This document shows, piece after piece, positions 32,492 to 41,055 of a stretch of 64,000 nucleotides of DNA. The stretch is from positions 124,001-188,000 of the forward strand of contig CBHWDO010000005.1 in assembly GCA_966112615.1 (NCBI GenBank), in the 5' to 3' direction. The notes below the pieces were generated by a model that saw only the letters and a list, made by a program, of their open reading frames with translations, had not been told where the DNA came from and did not search any database. Within the stretch, counting starts at the first letter, position 1; each line of letters begins with the position of its first letter. The DNA comes from Flavitalea sp966112615. Its GTDB lineage: Bacteria > Bacteroidota > Bacteroidia > Chitinophagales > Chitinophagaceae. Made by a program: the position numbers and the translations under genes.

Positions 32492-33760
32492 ATGTCATTT
32501 AAAACCCTCGTTCAACAAAATATATTCTGGAAAGGAGGGTTTATAGCAAGCGGACTGCTGGTTTCAATTGTACTTGCAAGACTTTTAAAACCCGCTATTA
32601 CAGGTGACCTTTATTATAATATTGCTGAGATCTCGTTGTTCATCCAGCTTGCCGGTTTAAGCCTCGAATCTGGTATAGGTTATTTTGTGGCCGGCAAAAA
32701 AATGGAGGGAAGGTCAGTTTCCTTAATCGCCTTTTACTGGACAATCCTGGTTACTGCTTTTGCTGTTTTACTTGGCTGGATAATGAATGGATCATTCAAG
32801 ATGCTGAATGCTTCAGATATCGGATGGTTCATTTCAGGAAACCTTTTATATACTTACTTTTCTGCATTGTATGCTGCCAGGTTATCTTACCGAACTCCAA
32901 ATGTTATAGGTGTTATTGTAAACTTTTTGATTTGTATTGCAGGTTATCTTTATTGGCGTTCCGGTGTTTCGGGTGAATATGAAATAAGCATTATCAGGAT
33001 GTTTTATTTTTCATTTTTCATTAAAGGAATGCTGGTTGCACTTGCCTATTGGATCCAACACCCCACCAATGAGCGTACAGAATTCAAGGGAGTTTTCAAT
33101 CTTTTCAAATACAGTCTGGTAGCCTGTTTAGCCAACGTGCTGACTTTTCTTTTATACCGGATCGATTATTATTTTGTAGAAAAATATTGCAGTGCAGATG
33201 AACTTGGAAACTATATCCAGGCGTCCAAAATCAGCCAGATGTTTTTTATGCTTCCTGCGATGACCGCTGCTGTCATATTTCCTCTTGCATCCTCCTCCTC
33301 AATACCTGAATCACTGGTGAAAAAGATCATGCAGATCTTCAGAATAACCTTTTTTGGCACTATGGCTGCATGTATTTTTTTAGCTGCAACAGGATACTGG
33401 TTATTTCCAATGTTATTCGGACCTGGATTTGAAAAAATGTATATTCCATTTTTATTAATGATACCTGGAATTATCTGCTTTTCTTCACTTGCACCAATCA
33501 CTGCCTATAATGCCGGAAAGAACAGGATCGATCTCAATATTAAAGCATGCATTTTGTCTGTATTATTTTTGATCATTACAGATCTTTTGGTGGTTCCGAT
33601 TTGGAAGATTAATGGAGCAGCTACAGTAAGCAGTGGAGGATATATAATTTTTCTGTTGTATATCCTGTTTCATTTTAAAATGCAGCATCAATTCAGTTTA
33701 ATTGAAGTTTTTCAATTCCAAAAAAGTGATTATTCAGGTTTATTATCCTTTAAAAGATAA
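32492..33760 (+). CDS. Oligosaccharide flippase family protein (Wzx-like)
   Basis: 422 residues with about 12 hydrophobic segments, the MOP/PST flippase pattern. The N-terminus QQNIFWKGGFIASGLLVSIV and ARLLKPAITGDLYYNIAEIS is typical of polysaccharide-biosynthesis membrane proteins, and YSLVACLANVLTFLLYRIDY plus a late MLFGPGFEKMYIPFLLMIPG match the second half. It would flip lipid-linked glycans across the inner membrane. It is convergent with a glycosyltransferase gene, and the two coding regions overlap by 31 bp at their 3' ends. Confidence 0.85.
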   Translation: MSFKTLVQQNIFWKGGFIASGLLVSIVLARLLKPAITGDLYYNIAEISLFIQLAGLSLESGIGYFVAGKKMEGRSVSLIAFYWTILVTAFAVLLGWIMNGSFKMLNASDIGWFISGNLLYTYFSALYAARLSYRTPNVIGVIVNFLICIAGYLYWRSGVSGEYEISIIRMFYFSFFIKGMLVALAYWIQHPTNERTEFKGVFNLFKYSLVACLANVLTFLLYRIDYYFVEKYCSADELGNYIQASKISQMFFMLPAMTAAVIFPLASSSSIPESLVKKIMQIFRITFFGTMAACIFLAATGYWLFPMLFGPGFEKMYIPFLLMIPGIICFSSLAPITAYNAGKNRIDLNIKACILSVLFLIITDLLVVPIWKINGAATVSSGGYIIFLLYILFHFKMQHQFSLIEVFQFQKSDYSGLLSFKR

Positions 33761-34974
33761 ATCAACTGGTCTAGCAGTTTTTGTGCATTTATATCTGCGT
33801 CAGCCATCCTTTTAAATGTTTCCAGGGCAGCATTTCTTTTTGCAATTACAGTGGCTTCATCCAGTTGATGAAAACTTTTCAATACACCTGCGAGTTCTTT
33901 TGCTGAAATGTTTTGGTTGACAAGAATTCCATTAAATGAATTCACCAATTCACCCGTGCCTCCAACATTGGTAGCAATCGCCGGAATCCCTGCAGAAAAG
34001 GCTTCCATTATACTTACCGGTACACCTTCTGAACGACTTACATTAACAAATACATCGAAGGGAATTTCGGATAAATTTTTCATCACTTCATTGTTGGAAA
34101 TATATCCGGTGAATTCAATTTCAAGGTCTTCTTTGTTCAATCGAACAGCTCTTTGTTTAATTAACCACATGTTCTCTCCATCGCCCATATGCATCCATGA
34201 AACCGGTATATCCAACAACCCAATTGCCTCTATCAGAAGATCAAGTCGTTTGACAGGAACCACATCTGAACAACTGGCAATTTTCAGAATTGAATTTTTA
34301 TCTAAAGGTGCAATCCCGGCAGACCTGGTACCAAGTCTTGCTACAAAGATCTTTTCATTATTAACTATATGTTTTTTAACGAGGTGGTTTTTTCCATTGG
34401 TGGAACAGGGTAGAAGCAGGTCGCAATGTTCAATGATCTTATCCTGGTAAGGTATATACCCATGCTGCTGTTCCTCATAAAGATCATATCCATGGAATCT
34501 GCATGCAATTTTTCCTTTGAAATGCTTTTTGATATATGGAATCAATAAGGCAGGATGCTGTCCCCAATAGAAATACCAGATAGTTTTTTCATCGGAAGCC
34601 TTTCCCAATTCCTGGACCAAAGGATTTTCAAGCAATTGGTGAAGGTGATAACTTTCGATCGCCCAGTTGGTGAAATGCCGGAAGTTTTTATAAACTTTTT
34701 TTTTGTAGAACTCATCAATAAAATACTTCCTGTTTCGTCCTGTAAACAACCTGTACAAACGAACCAGGATAAATGGTTTTTTTGCAGGATCGAACAGGGG
34801 TTTATGAAACTTAACATTACCGGGAACAGGTATATTTTTTTCGACCGGTTCACGGAATGTAAAAGGAATTACATCGATTGAACTGAAAGCAGGAGAGAAG
34901 TGTTCCAACTCAACTGTTTTCCAGGATATCGTATTGCCATAGGGGAATGCAAAAGTGAAGAAGTACAACTTCAT
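33730..34974 (-). CDS. Glycosyltransferase family 4 protein
   Basis: 414 residues, GT-B fold. The N-terminal domain starts MKLYFFTFAFPYGNTISWKT; the C-terminal donor-binding domain has CSDVVPVKRLDLLIEAIGLL, the E-x7-E-type EGVPVSIMEAFSAGIPAIAT and NVGGTGELVNSFNGILV. It probably adds a sugar to a surface glycan together with the flippase. It starts directly behind the acyl-CoA-binding protein stop (no gap) and its 3' end runs 31 bp into the convergent flippase gene. Confidence 0.88.
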   Translation of the reverse strand: MKLYFFTFAFPYGNTISWKTVELEHFSPAFSSIDVIPFTFREPVEKNIPVPGNVKFHKPLFDPAKKPFILVRLYRLFTGRNRKYFIDEFYKKKVYKNFRHFTNWAIESYHLHQLLENPLVQELGKASDEKTIWYFYWGQHPALLIPYIKKHFKGKIACRFHGYDLYEEQQHGYIPYQDKIIEHCDLLLPCSTNGKNHLVKKHIVNNEKIFVARLGTRSAGIAPLDKNSILKIASCSDVVPVKRLDLLIEAIGLLDIPVSWMHMGDGENMWLIKQRAVRLNKEDLEIEFTGYISNNEVMKNLSEIPFDVFVNVSRSEGVPVSIMEAFSAGIPAIATNVGGTGELVNSFNGILVNQNISAKELAGVLKSFHQLDEATVIAKRNAALETFKRMADADINAQKLLDQLIYLLKDNKPE

Positions 34975-35241
34975 TTATCCCTTCAGTTTGGTGACCAGGT
35001 CGATATAACGCTGCATAGCATCTTCCTTTGAAACACCTTTTAATTCTTCCCAGGCACCATGCTTGGCTTTAGAAACAAAATCAAATGGATTGGATGGAGG
35101 TTCTGCTGAATTATCTCCTTCGGTTGCCTGCTTGTATAGGCTGTAAAGTTGAAGCAATACATCGTTGCTGGGACGTGAGTTCAGATTTTTACTGTCGGCT
35201 ACCGCTTTCTCGAAATTCTGTTTCAATGACAAGTCGCTCAT
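34975..35241 (-). CDS. Acyl-CoA-binding protein (ACBP)
   Basis: 88 residues, four-helix ACBP domain: LKQNFEKAVADSKNLNSRPS, VLLQLYSLYKQATEGDNSAE, PFDFVSKAKHGAWEELKGVS, KEDAMQRYIDLVTKL. The Tyr and Lys residues that contact CoA in eukaryotic ACBPs (YSLYKQAT, KxxAW) are present. It buffers long-chain acyl-CoA. Stand-alone ACBPs are well known in eukaryotes and patchy in bacteria, though common in Bacteroidota. The glycosyltransferase start abuts its stop codon. Confidence 0.93.
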   Translation of the reverse strand: MSDLSLKQNFEKAVADSKNLNSRPSNDVLLQLYSLYKQATEGDNSAEPPSNPFDFVSKAKHGAWEELKGVSKEDAMQRYIDLVTKLKG

Positions 35242-35339
35242 CTTCAGGTATTTTAATGGTTATAACTGTCGCAATTTAGGGTTAGAAATCTATTGCCCGG
35301 TATTTTCTTTTCACGCGAATTTCCTGAGCAGCCTTTCAT

Positions 35340-35347
35340 TACCTTTG
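35340..35347 (+). promoter_or_regulatory. Putative -7 element for lepA (TACCTTTG)
   Basis: Exact TAnnTTTG match 25 bp before the lepA ATG. Confidence 0.5.
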
Positions 35348-35372
35348 CAACGCCTCAAAGGGCCTTTGGAAC

Positions 35373-37166
35373 ATGAAGAATATCAGGAATTTTTGCATTA
35401 TTGCCCACATTGACCACGGAAAAAGTACCCTGGCCGACAGGTTACTGGAAGTTACCAAAACTATTACAGAACGCCAGATGATGGACCAGGTGCTGGATGA
35501 TATGGATCTTGAAAGAGAAAAAGGGATCACTATCAAAAGCCATGCGATCCAGATCAATTACCTGCATACCGATAAAGAACAGTACGTTCTCAACCTGATC
35601 GATACACCAGGACACGTTGATTTTAGCTATGAAGTGAGCCGTGCTCTGGCTGCTTGTGAAGGAGCCTTGTTGCTGGTTGATGCCACCCAGGGTATCCAGG
35701 CTCAAACCATTTCAAACCTATATCTCGCAATTGACAATAACCTGGAGATCATTCCAGTGATCAATAAAATTGATATGGATGGAGCAATGATCGAAGAGGT
35801 GGAAGACCAGATCATTGACCTCATCGGTTGTAAGAGAGAGGAGATACTTCATGCCAGTGGAAGAACAGGTATTGGAGTTGATAAGATACTGGATGCTATT
35901 GTAAACAGGATTCCATCACCAAAAGGAAATCCGGATGCACCCTTACAGGCATTGATCTTTGACAGTGTTTTCAATTCATTCAGGGGAATCATTGTTTATT
36001 ACAGGATCCTGAATGGAGCACTAAAGAAGGGGGATAAGGTAAAATTCGTTTCTACAGATCTTACTTATAACGCGGATGAAATTGGAATCCTGAAATTAGG
36101 TTTGGAGGCGAAGAATGAAGTGAAAGCAGGAGATGTTGGTTATATCATTACAGGTATCAAAAATGCCAAAGAAGTTAAGGTAGGTGATACACTTACCCTG
36201 GCCAACAATCCTACTCCTGAAATGATCAAAGGTTTTGAGGAAGTAAAGCCAATGGTATTCGCAGGTATCTTCCCGGTTGAAACTGATGCATTTGAAGAAC
36301 TCAGGGAGTGCATGGATAAATTGCAATTGAATGATGCTTCACTGACCTATGAACTCGAGACTTCTCAGGCTCTTGGATTTGGTTTCCGATGCGGATTTCT
36401 TGGAATGCTGCACATGGAGATCATCCAGGAAAGACTTGAAAGAGAATTCAATCAGACGGTAATCACTACCGTTCCAAACGTTAGCTTTATAGGATACACT
36501 ACAAAAGGGGTAAAAACCATTGTAAACAATCCTGCTGAAATGCCTGATCCTACTCAACTTGACAGGATCGAAGAACCATTCATCAAAGCTCAGATCATTA
36601 CAAAGCCTGATTATATTGGGAATATTATGACACTGTGTTTGGGCAAAAGGGGTATCCTGGTAAATCAGAGTTACCTTACTCAAAACCGTGTTGAGTTGCT
36701 TTTCGAAATGCCATTGACTGAAATCGTATTTGATTTCTACGATAAGTTAAAGAGCCAGACAAGAGGGTATGCTTCTTTTGATTACCACCCGATTGGATAT
36801 AGGGAAAGTGATATTGTGAAAATGGATATACTGTTGAATGGTGAAAAAGTGGATGCATTGAGTGCATTGATCCACAGGAGCAGGTCGCAGGATTTCGGAA
36901 GAAAACTTTGCGAAAAACTAAAAGAGTTATTGCCGCGTCAGCAGTTCCAGATCGCGATCCAGGCTGCTATTGGAGCGAAGGTGGTAGCTCGTGAAAATAT
37001 CTCCGCTATGAGGAAAGATGTTACTGCTAAATGTTATGGTGGTGATATCAGCCGTAAACGTAAACTTCTTGAAAAGCAGAAGGAAGGTAAGAAGAGAATG
37101 AAACAGATCGGAAATGTGGAAGTTCCGCAGGAAGCGTTTTTAGCGGTGTTGAAGTTGGATGATTAA
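35373..37166 (+). CDS. lepA: Elongation factor 4 (back-translocating GTPase LepA)
   Basis: 597 residues, full length. GTPase motifs: G1 AHIDHGKSTLADRL, G2 region REKGITIKSHAIQI, G3 DTPGHVDFSYEVSRAL, G4 NKIDMDGA. Domain II and III follow, then the LepA-specific C-terminal domain (HRSRSQDFGRKLCEKLKELL, AIGAKVVARENISAMRKDVT, CYGGDISRKRKLLEKQKEGK). It acts on stalled or ribosome-biogenesis intermediates. Monocistronic, with a long shared terminator behind it. Confidence 0.98.
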   Translation: MKNIRNFCIIAHIDHGKSTLADRLLEVTKTITERQMMDQVLDDMDLEREKGITIKSHAIQINYLHTDKEQYVLNLIDTPGHVDFSYEVSRALAACEGALLLVDATQGIQAQTISNLYLAIDNNLEIIPVINKIDMDGAMIEEVEDQIIDLIGCKREEILHASGRTGIGVDKILDAIVNRIPSPKGNPDAPLQALIFDSVFNSFRGIIVYYRILNGALKKGDKVKFVSTDLTYNADEIGILKLGLEAKNEVKAGDVGYIITGIKNAKEVKVGDTLTLANNPTPEMIKGFEEVKPMVFAGIFPVETDAFEELRECMDKLQLNDASLTYELETSQALGFGFRCGFLGMLHMEIIQERLEREFNQTVITTVPNVSFIGYTTKGVKTIVNNPAEMPDPTQLDRIEEPFIKAQIITKPDYIGNIMTLCLGKRGILVNQSYLTQNRVELLFEMPLTEIVFDFYDKLKSQTRGYASFDYHPIGYRESDIVKMDILLNGEKVDALSALIHRSRSQDFGRKLCEKLKELLPRQQFQIAIQAAIGAKVVARENISAMRKDVTAKCYGGDISRKRKLLEKQKEGKKRMKQIGNVEVPQEAFLAVLKLDD

Positions 37167-37184
37167 TTGTTCAATGTAAAATTA

Positions 37185-37239
37185 AAAATGAAAAATGCGT
37201 TTAGGTCAGGACATCTGCACTAAACGCATTTTTCATTTT
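37185..37239. terminator. Bidirectional terminator between convergent genes
   Basis: Perfect 20-bp arms at 37185-37204 and 37220-37239 (core AAAAATGCGTTTAG / CTAAACGCATTTTT), loop of 15 nt, with A/T-rich ends on both strands, so it can stop lepA and the opposing gene. Confidence 0.92.
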
Positions 37240-37260
37240 AAATTATTCATTTCTAATTTC

Positions 37261-38250
37261 CTATTGCCCTCCTTTCTTCACCGGGGCTTTCTTTTTCCCC
37301 TTCTCCATATTTTTGATCGACTGTTCTTCCAGCTTTTGTTCATTAATATTTCCATTCGCATCGCGAATGCTTTCATCTGTTGGAAATTCTCCATCTTTCA
37401 GGGCAAAGTCAAATACTTTATCGACATGAATCCATTGGCCATTCTTCCACTTAAATCCTTCATAATCTCCATCTGGAACATAAGTGTCTTTTTTCTCCGG
37501 TTCATTGGTTTCTGATATTAGGTGATCATAGACAATCATGTCAAGCTGCGGATCATAATTGAAAACAGTGTTTGCTTCCTTTTTATATTCAATATTGAAT
37601 CTTGATTGTGTGGCTCGCTTAATTGTATCTTCTCTGAAAGAAATAAAAGGTCCGCCGAACTGCGGTTCGCCATTGTTGTTGAATGTCAGTACCTCCATCC
37701 ATTTTTTGTTGCTTGATATGGAGAAGTCATCAAAACCAAGAAGGGTGTAATACTTCTTTCCATTATGTTCTTTCATCACTATTCTGTAATAGATCGCACC
37801 GATCCAGTTCTTTGGTGTCCGTACTGAATCAAGTGGCTTTCCGGTGAACATGGATGCATCAAATAAAGGGTAAAGTTTCAACGATCCATCTTTTGTTTTC
37901 ACCTGGATCGCTCCTTTTTGCAGGAACACATACTCATCTTTTTTCAATTGCCAGGTAAAGATACGGAAGCTGCTATCGGGTGAATACAACCTTGAAACAG
38001 TTCTTAAACTATCGAAAGGATAATTAAATGAGTTTGGAACTACCAGTGCCCTCACCAATCCACGAATGAAATTACTATCGGCCCGGAATCGTTGTGCAGG
38101 ATTTTGTGCATTGATCATGCTGTCGGCATAGATGCGCAATGTGTCCTGGCGCTTATCCATTTGCCTGGTAAAATTTGATTGTGCGCCAGCCTGTAGAGAG
38201 GCTACAGTGAGAATTAAAAGTAAAGCACGGACGATGTATGTATTCTTCAT
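37261..38250 (-). CDS. Hypothetical secreted protein, conserved in Bacteroidota
   Basis: 329 residues from the ATG at 38248-38250, signal peptide MKNTYIVRALLLILTVASLQ ending GAQS. The body is mixed alpha/beta with FNYPFDSLRTVSRLYSPDSS, FRIFTWQLKKDEYVFLQKGA, IGAIYYRIVMKEHNGKKYYT and the conserved late motif YVPDGDYEGFKWKNGQWIHV. The C-terminus is a basic tail (KNMEKGKKKAPVKKGGQ). I have seen this pattern in many Bacteroidota hypothetical proteins but know no function; GldN, which is of similar size, was considered and not supported. Probably periplasmic. Confidence 0.7.
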   Translation of the reverse strand: MKNTYIVRALLLILTVASLQAGAQSNFTRQMDKRQDTLRIYADSMINAQNPAQRFRADSNFIRGLVRALVVPNSFNYPFDSLRTVSRLYSPDSSFRIFTWQLKKDEYVFLQKGAIQVKTKDGSLKLYPLFDASMFTGKPLDSVRTPKNWIGAIYYRIVMKEHNGKKYYTLLGFDDFSISSNKKWMEVLTFNNNGEPQFGGPFISFREDTIKRATQSRFNIEYKKEANTVFNYDPQLDMIVYDHLISETNEPEKKDTYVPDGDYEGFKWKNGQWIHVDKVFDFALKDGEFPTDESIRDANGNINEQKLEEQSIKNMEKGKKKAPVKKGGQ

Positions 38251-38427
38251 AGTTATGACTAAGAGTTGCAAAATTCGGGATTCGAGGGCATGGTCAATGA
38301 CCTGAATAGAATATTAACGTCCTCTTTTTACTTTGTTGTGTAATAAGTTACTCAATATAACAATTGGTAAACAACAGTTTGTATAGTTTAAGTATTTGAT
38401 TATCAAATGTAAAAGGTAAAATGAATA

Positions 38428-39207
38428 ATGGTGCAGGATTTTTTCAATGATCTTCAAAAATTACCTATGTATAATCAGCAAAACATTTCTACTCAACAGC
38501 CTATTGGATCTAATGCCTTTGATCCGGCTAATGGAAATACAAATGTGAATGTCAGCAATTTTGAAAGAATGGCTTCTTCAGCCATTGGTGCATTGCTGTT
38601 GTTCAATGGATTGAAAAATATTACCAGCTCACCCCTGCGCAGTATTTCGAGGATGGCCGCAGGTGGCGCCTTATTGTACAGGGGAATGAGCGGGTATTGT
38701 CCAGTATATGATAAATTCAATATCGATGGAACCCGTACCGAAAGCGTGAATATCCGTACCACCTTAGTGGTCGACAAACCGAAGCACGAGGTATATCATT
38801 TCTGGCGCAGGCTGGAAAATCTTCCATTATTCATGAAACACCTTGTAAGTGTGACTGAGCTTGACTCACGCCGTTCTCATTGGGAAGCAAAAATTCCCGA
38901 AGGAAATCCAATAACTATTAAATGGGACGCAGAGATCGTTAAAGATGAAGAAGGCAGTTTGCTGTCGTGGAGATCTCTGCCTGGCTCAACCATCGACAAT
39001 GCAGGGAAGGTCGAATTCCGAGATGCATTGGGTAACCGAGGCACTGAGTTGAAGATCATGATCACTTACCGTCCGCCCGCTGGAAACGTTGGAACCAACA
39101 TCGCAAGGCTCATCAATCCGTTGTTTGAAAAAATGGTCAGAGAGGACGTTTCAAACTTCAAGAGCTATATGGATGCAGGTTCAGTTGCTGCTATGCAACA
39201 GAGTTAA
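38428..39207 (+). CDS. SRPBCC family protein with N-terminal membrane segment
   Basis: 259 residues. Residues ~45-90 hold a Gly/Ala-rich hydrophobic hairpin (SSAIGALLLFNGLKNI, RMAAGGALLYRGMSGYCPVY) like the DUF2892-type inner-membrane region; the rest is a START/SRPBCC lipid-binding fold (VDKPKHEVYHFWRRLENLPL, HWEAKIPEGNPITIKWDAEI, GSLLSWRSLPGSTIDNAGKV, LFEKMVREDVSNFKSYMDAG). Such cyclase/dehydrase-like proteins bind small hydrophobic ligands. Two starts are possible, 38428 and ATG 38467; the latter skips a poorly conserved 13 residues. Its 3' end overlaps the convergent HAD gene by 17 bp. Confidence 0.78.
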   Translation: MVQDFFNDLQKLPMYNQQNISTQQPIGSNAFDPANGNTNVNVSNFERMASSAIGALLLFNGLKNITSSPLRSISRMAAGGALLYRGMSGYCPVYDKFNIDGTRTESVNIRTTLVVDKPKHEVYHFWRRLENLPLFMKHLVSVTELDSRRSHWEAKIPEGNPITIKWDAEIVKDEEGSLLSWRSLPGSTIDNAGKVEFRDALGNRGTELKIMITYRPPAGNVGTNIARLINPLFEKMVREDVSNFKSYMDAGSVAAMQQS

Positions 39208-39754
39208 TCACCATAGATGCAAATTCCGAAAGGTCTTTGCATGACAGGTCTATTAAAGGATGCGGGGTTGTTATATCAGGATGCGTTGTTTTTACATGCA
39301 CTGTATACATCCCTGCATTTCTTCCAAACTCCATATCACTAAGGTTATTTCCTACGATTATTGATTTAGCCAGGTCAATATTGCCGAGATCCTGCTGTGC
39401 TTTGAAAGCCATACCGGGATTAGGTTTGCGATCAGGATGTGCATTGTCCATTGAACTGCAATAATAAATTGCATCTATTTTTCCCTGCACTTGTCGAAGG
39501 TCTTCTTTCATTCGGTTATGGATCACCGTTAGATCATCGTCGGTCATCAAACCTTTTCCTATACCACGCTGATTGGTTACCAGTACTATTCTCCCGAATA
39601 TTTTAGACAGTTCGCCAATTGCTTCTTTTGATCCTTCAATGAATTTGAATTCATCATAGCTAAAAACATAACTCATATGTTTTTCTTCATTGATCACTCC
39701 ATCACGATCAAGGAATAAAGTCCAGTCCTGGCTTATCTTTGAAAGGTCTAACAT
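39191..39754 (-). CDS. gmhB: HAD-IIIA phosphatase, heptose-1,7-bisphosphate 7-phosphatase type
   Basis: 187 residues. HAD motif I FLDRDGVINEEK, motif II VLVTNQRGIGKG, Lys in DRKPNPGM and motif III IIVGNNLSDMEFGRNAG. Position at the end of hddA-gmhA-hddC makes it the phosphatase that turns heptose 1,7-bisphosphate into heptose 1-phosphate. The Cys/His zinc loop of E. coli GmhB is shortened here to CSSMDNAHPDRKP, keeping only one Cys, so zinc is probably not bound. It starts 1 bp after the hddC stop. Confidence 0.82.
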   Translation of the reverse strand: MLDLSKISQDWTLFLDRDGVINEEKHMSYVFSYDEFKFIEGSKEAIGELSKIFGRIVLVTNQRGIGKGLMTDDDLTVIHNRMKEDLRQVQGKIDAIYYCSSMDNAHPDRKPNPGMAFKAQQDLGNIDLAKSIIVGNNLSDMEFGRNAGMYTVHVKTTHPDITTPHPLIDLSCKDLSEFASMVINSVA

Positions 39755-39755
39755 C

Positions 39756-40463
39756 CTATAATTTTATTTGTGCAGGCAATTCCGATTGTGCTCGGTTAAA
39801 ATCATCAGGAATTCCAATATCGATAAAATACCCTTCTTCAACATGTCCTTTAATATTACCTGATTCGAATTGCTTCTCCAGGTAATCCTTTTCAAAAGAA
39901 AATTTAGAGGGAAATGTATATTGAAGGAATGAAGGAACATGAACAGCGTATACTCCGCCATTGATCAATCCTTCAGCATAATGTTGCTTCTCTTTAAAAG
40001 AAGTTATCATTCCATGCCTATCAAGTTCAACCACACCATAACGATCGAATTCTTTCATTGGTTTTAAAGCAAGCGTACATTCTCCTCCCAGTGCCAGGTG
40101 CTGCTCAGAAAAACGGTTAAGATCGATGCTATAAAATGTATCACCATTTAAAATGATCACATCTTCCTCAATAGATTTATTCATTGCAAACGCAATAGCG
40201 CCGCCGGTTCCAAGAGGTTCATCTTCAATGACGAAATCGTATGAAAGGAAAGGAAATTCCTTTTTCAACATATCAAGGATCATCTCGTGCCTGTAACCAA
40301 GAGAAAAAATAAATCTTTCTATTCCCTGGTAAAGATAGTAGTTAAGCAGGTAGGCGAGAAAAGGCCTGTTTTGAATAGGTGCAAGGCATTTTGGAAGTTC
40401 TGGTACTGCTTCTCTCAGCCTGGTACCCAATCCTCCTGCAAGCACAATAGCTTCTTTGATCAT
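39756..40463 (-). CDS. hddC: Nucleotidyltransferase, heptose 1-phosphate guanylyltransferase type
   Basis: 235 residues. N-terminal pyrophosphorylase signature VLAGGLGTRLREAVPELPKC, then FSLGYRHEMI, EPLGTGGAIAFAMNKS, the metal-binding ILNGDTFYSIDL, LINGGVYAVHV and FIDIGIPDDFNRAQ. In this cluster it most likely joins GTP and D-glycero-alpha-D-manno-heptose 1-phosphate to GDP-heptose; a different nucleotide cannot be excluded from sequence. Its start overlaps the gmhA stop by 4 bp (ATGA). Confidence 0.83.
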   Translation of the reverse strand: MIKEAIVLAGGLGTRLREAVPELPKCLAPIQNRPFLAYLLNYYLYQGIERFIFSLGYRHEMILDMLKKEFPFLSYDFVIEDEPLGTGGAIAFAMNKSIEEDVIILNGDTFYSIDLNRFSEQHLALGGECTLALKPMKEFDRYGVVELDRHGMITSFKEKQHYAEGLINGGVYAVHVPSFLQYTFPSKFSFEKDYLEKQFESGNIKGHVEEGYFIDIGIPDDFNRAQSELPAQIKL

Positions 40464-41044
40464 TTGCCTGTTTGAAAATATAATTCCTCTACCAACTGGC
40501 AGATGATATGTCCTAATGTAATATGCGACTCCTGGATCCTTGGTGTATCGGTTGAAGGAACATTGACTAAATAGTCACTGATCTCTTTCATCTTACCGCC
40601 TGTAGCGCCGGTAAATCCAACTGTTTTGATGCCTTTCTCACGAGCTACTTCAAAGGCTTTGATTATGTTTCCGGAATTACCTGAAGTTGACAGACCAACC
40701 AGGAAATCACCCGGCGTTCCAATGCCATTTATCAGTCGGGCATATACAACATCATAACTGTAATCATTAGCAACTGCAGTGAGATAAGATGTATTGCAAT
40801 GCAAGGCTTCTGCAGGCAATGCATCACGGTCAACATAAAATCTTCCGCTGAATTCTGCAGCGAGGTGTTGTGCATCTGCTGCACTTCCTCCGTTTCCACA
40901 GAAGTAAATTCGGTTACCATTCTTTAATGCTGATACCATGTCGGTTGCAATGGTTTCAACAGTCTTCAAAAGTTCTACATCTTCCAAAGCTTTCTTTTTT
41001 ACTTCGATTGATGCCTCAATGATCTTTCTTATTTTATCCTGCAT
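40460..41044 (-). CDS. gmhA: SIS-domain phosphoheptose isomerase
   Basis: 194 residues. Converts sedoheptulose 7-phosphate to D-glycero-D-manno-heptose 7-phosphate. SIS-domain motifs: NRIYFCGNGGSAADAQHLAA, the zinc/active-site region EFSGRFYVDRDALPAEAL, GLSTSGNSGNIIKAFEVA, VGFTGATGGKMKEISDYL, and the family C-terminus IQESHITLGHIICQLVEE with the catalytic His. 11 bp separate it from hddA upstream; it overlaps hddC downstream. Confidence 0.92.
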   Translation of the reverse strand: MQDKIRKIIEASIEVKKKALEDVELLKTVETIATDMVSALKNGNRIYFCGNGGSAADAQHLAAEFSGRFYVDRDALPAEALHCNTSYLTAVANDYSYDVVYARLINGIGTPGDFLVGLSTSGNSGNIIKAFEVAREKGIKTVGFTGATGGKMKEISDYLVNVPSTDTPRIQESHITLGHIICQLVEELYFQTGK

Positions 41045-41055
41045 GGTTGTTTTTT

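Noticed and set aside
37261..38250. Assignment as gliding motility protein GldN
   Set aside because: Size and signal peptide are similar, but no gldK, gldL or gldM gene is nearby and I could not match specific GldN motifs.
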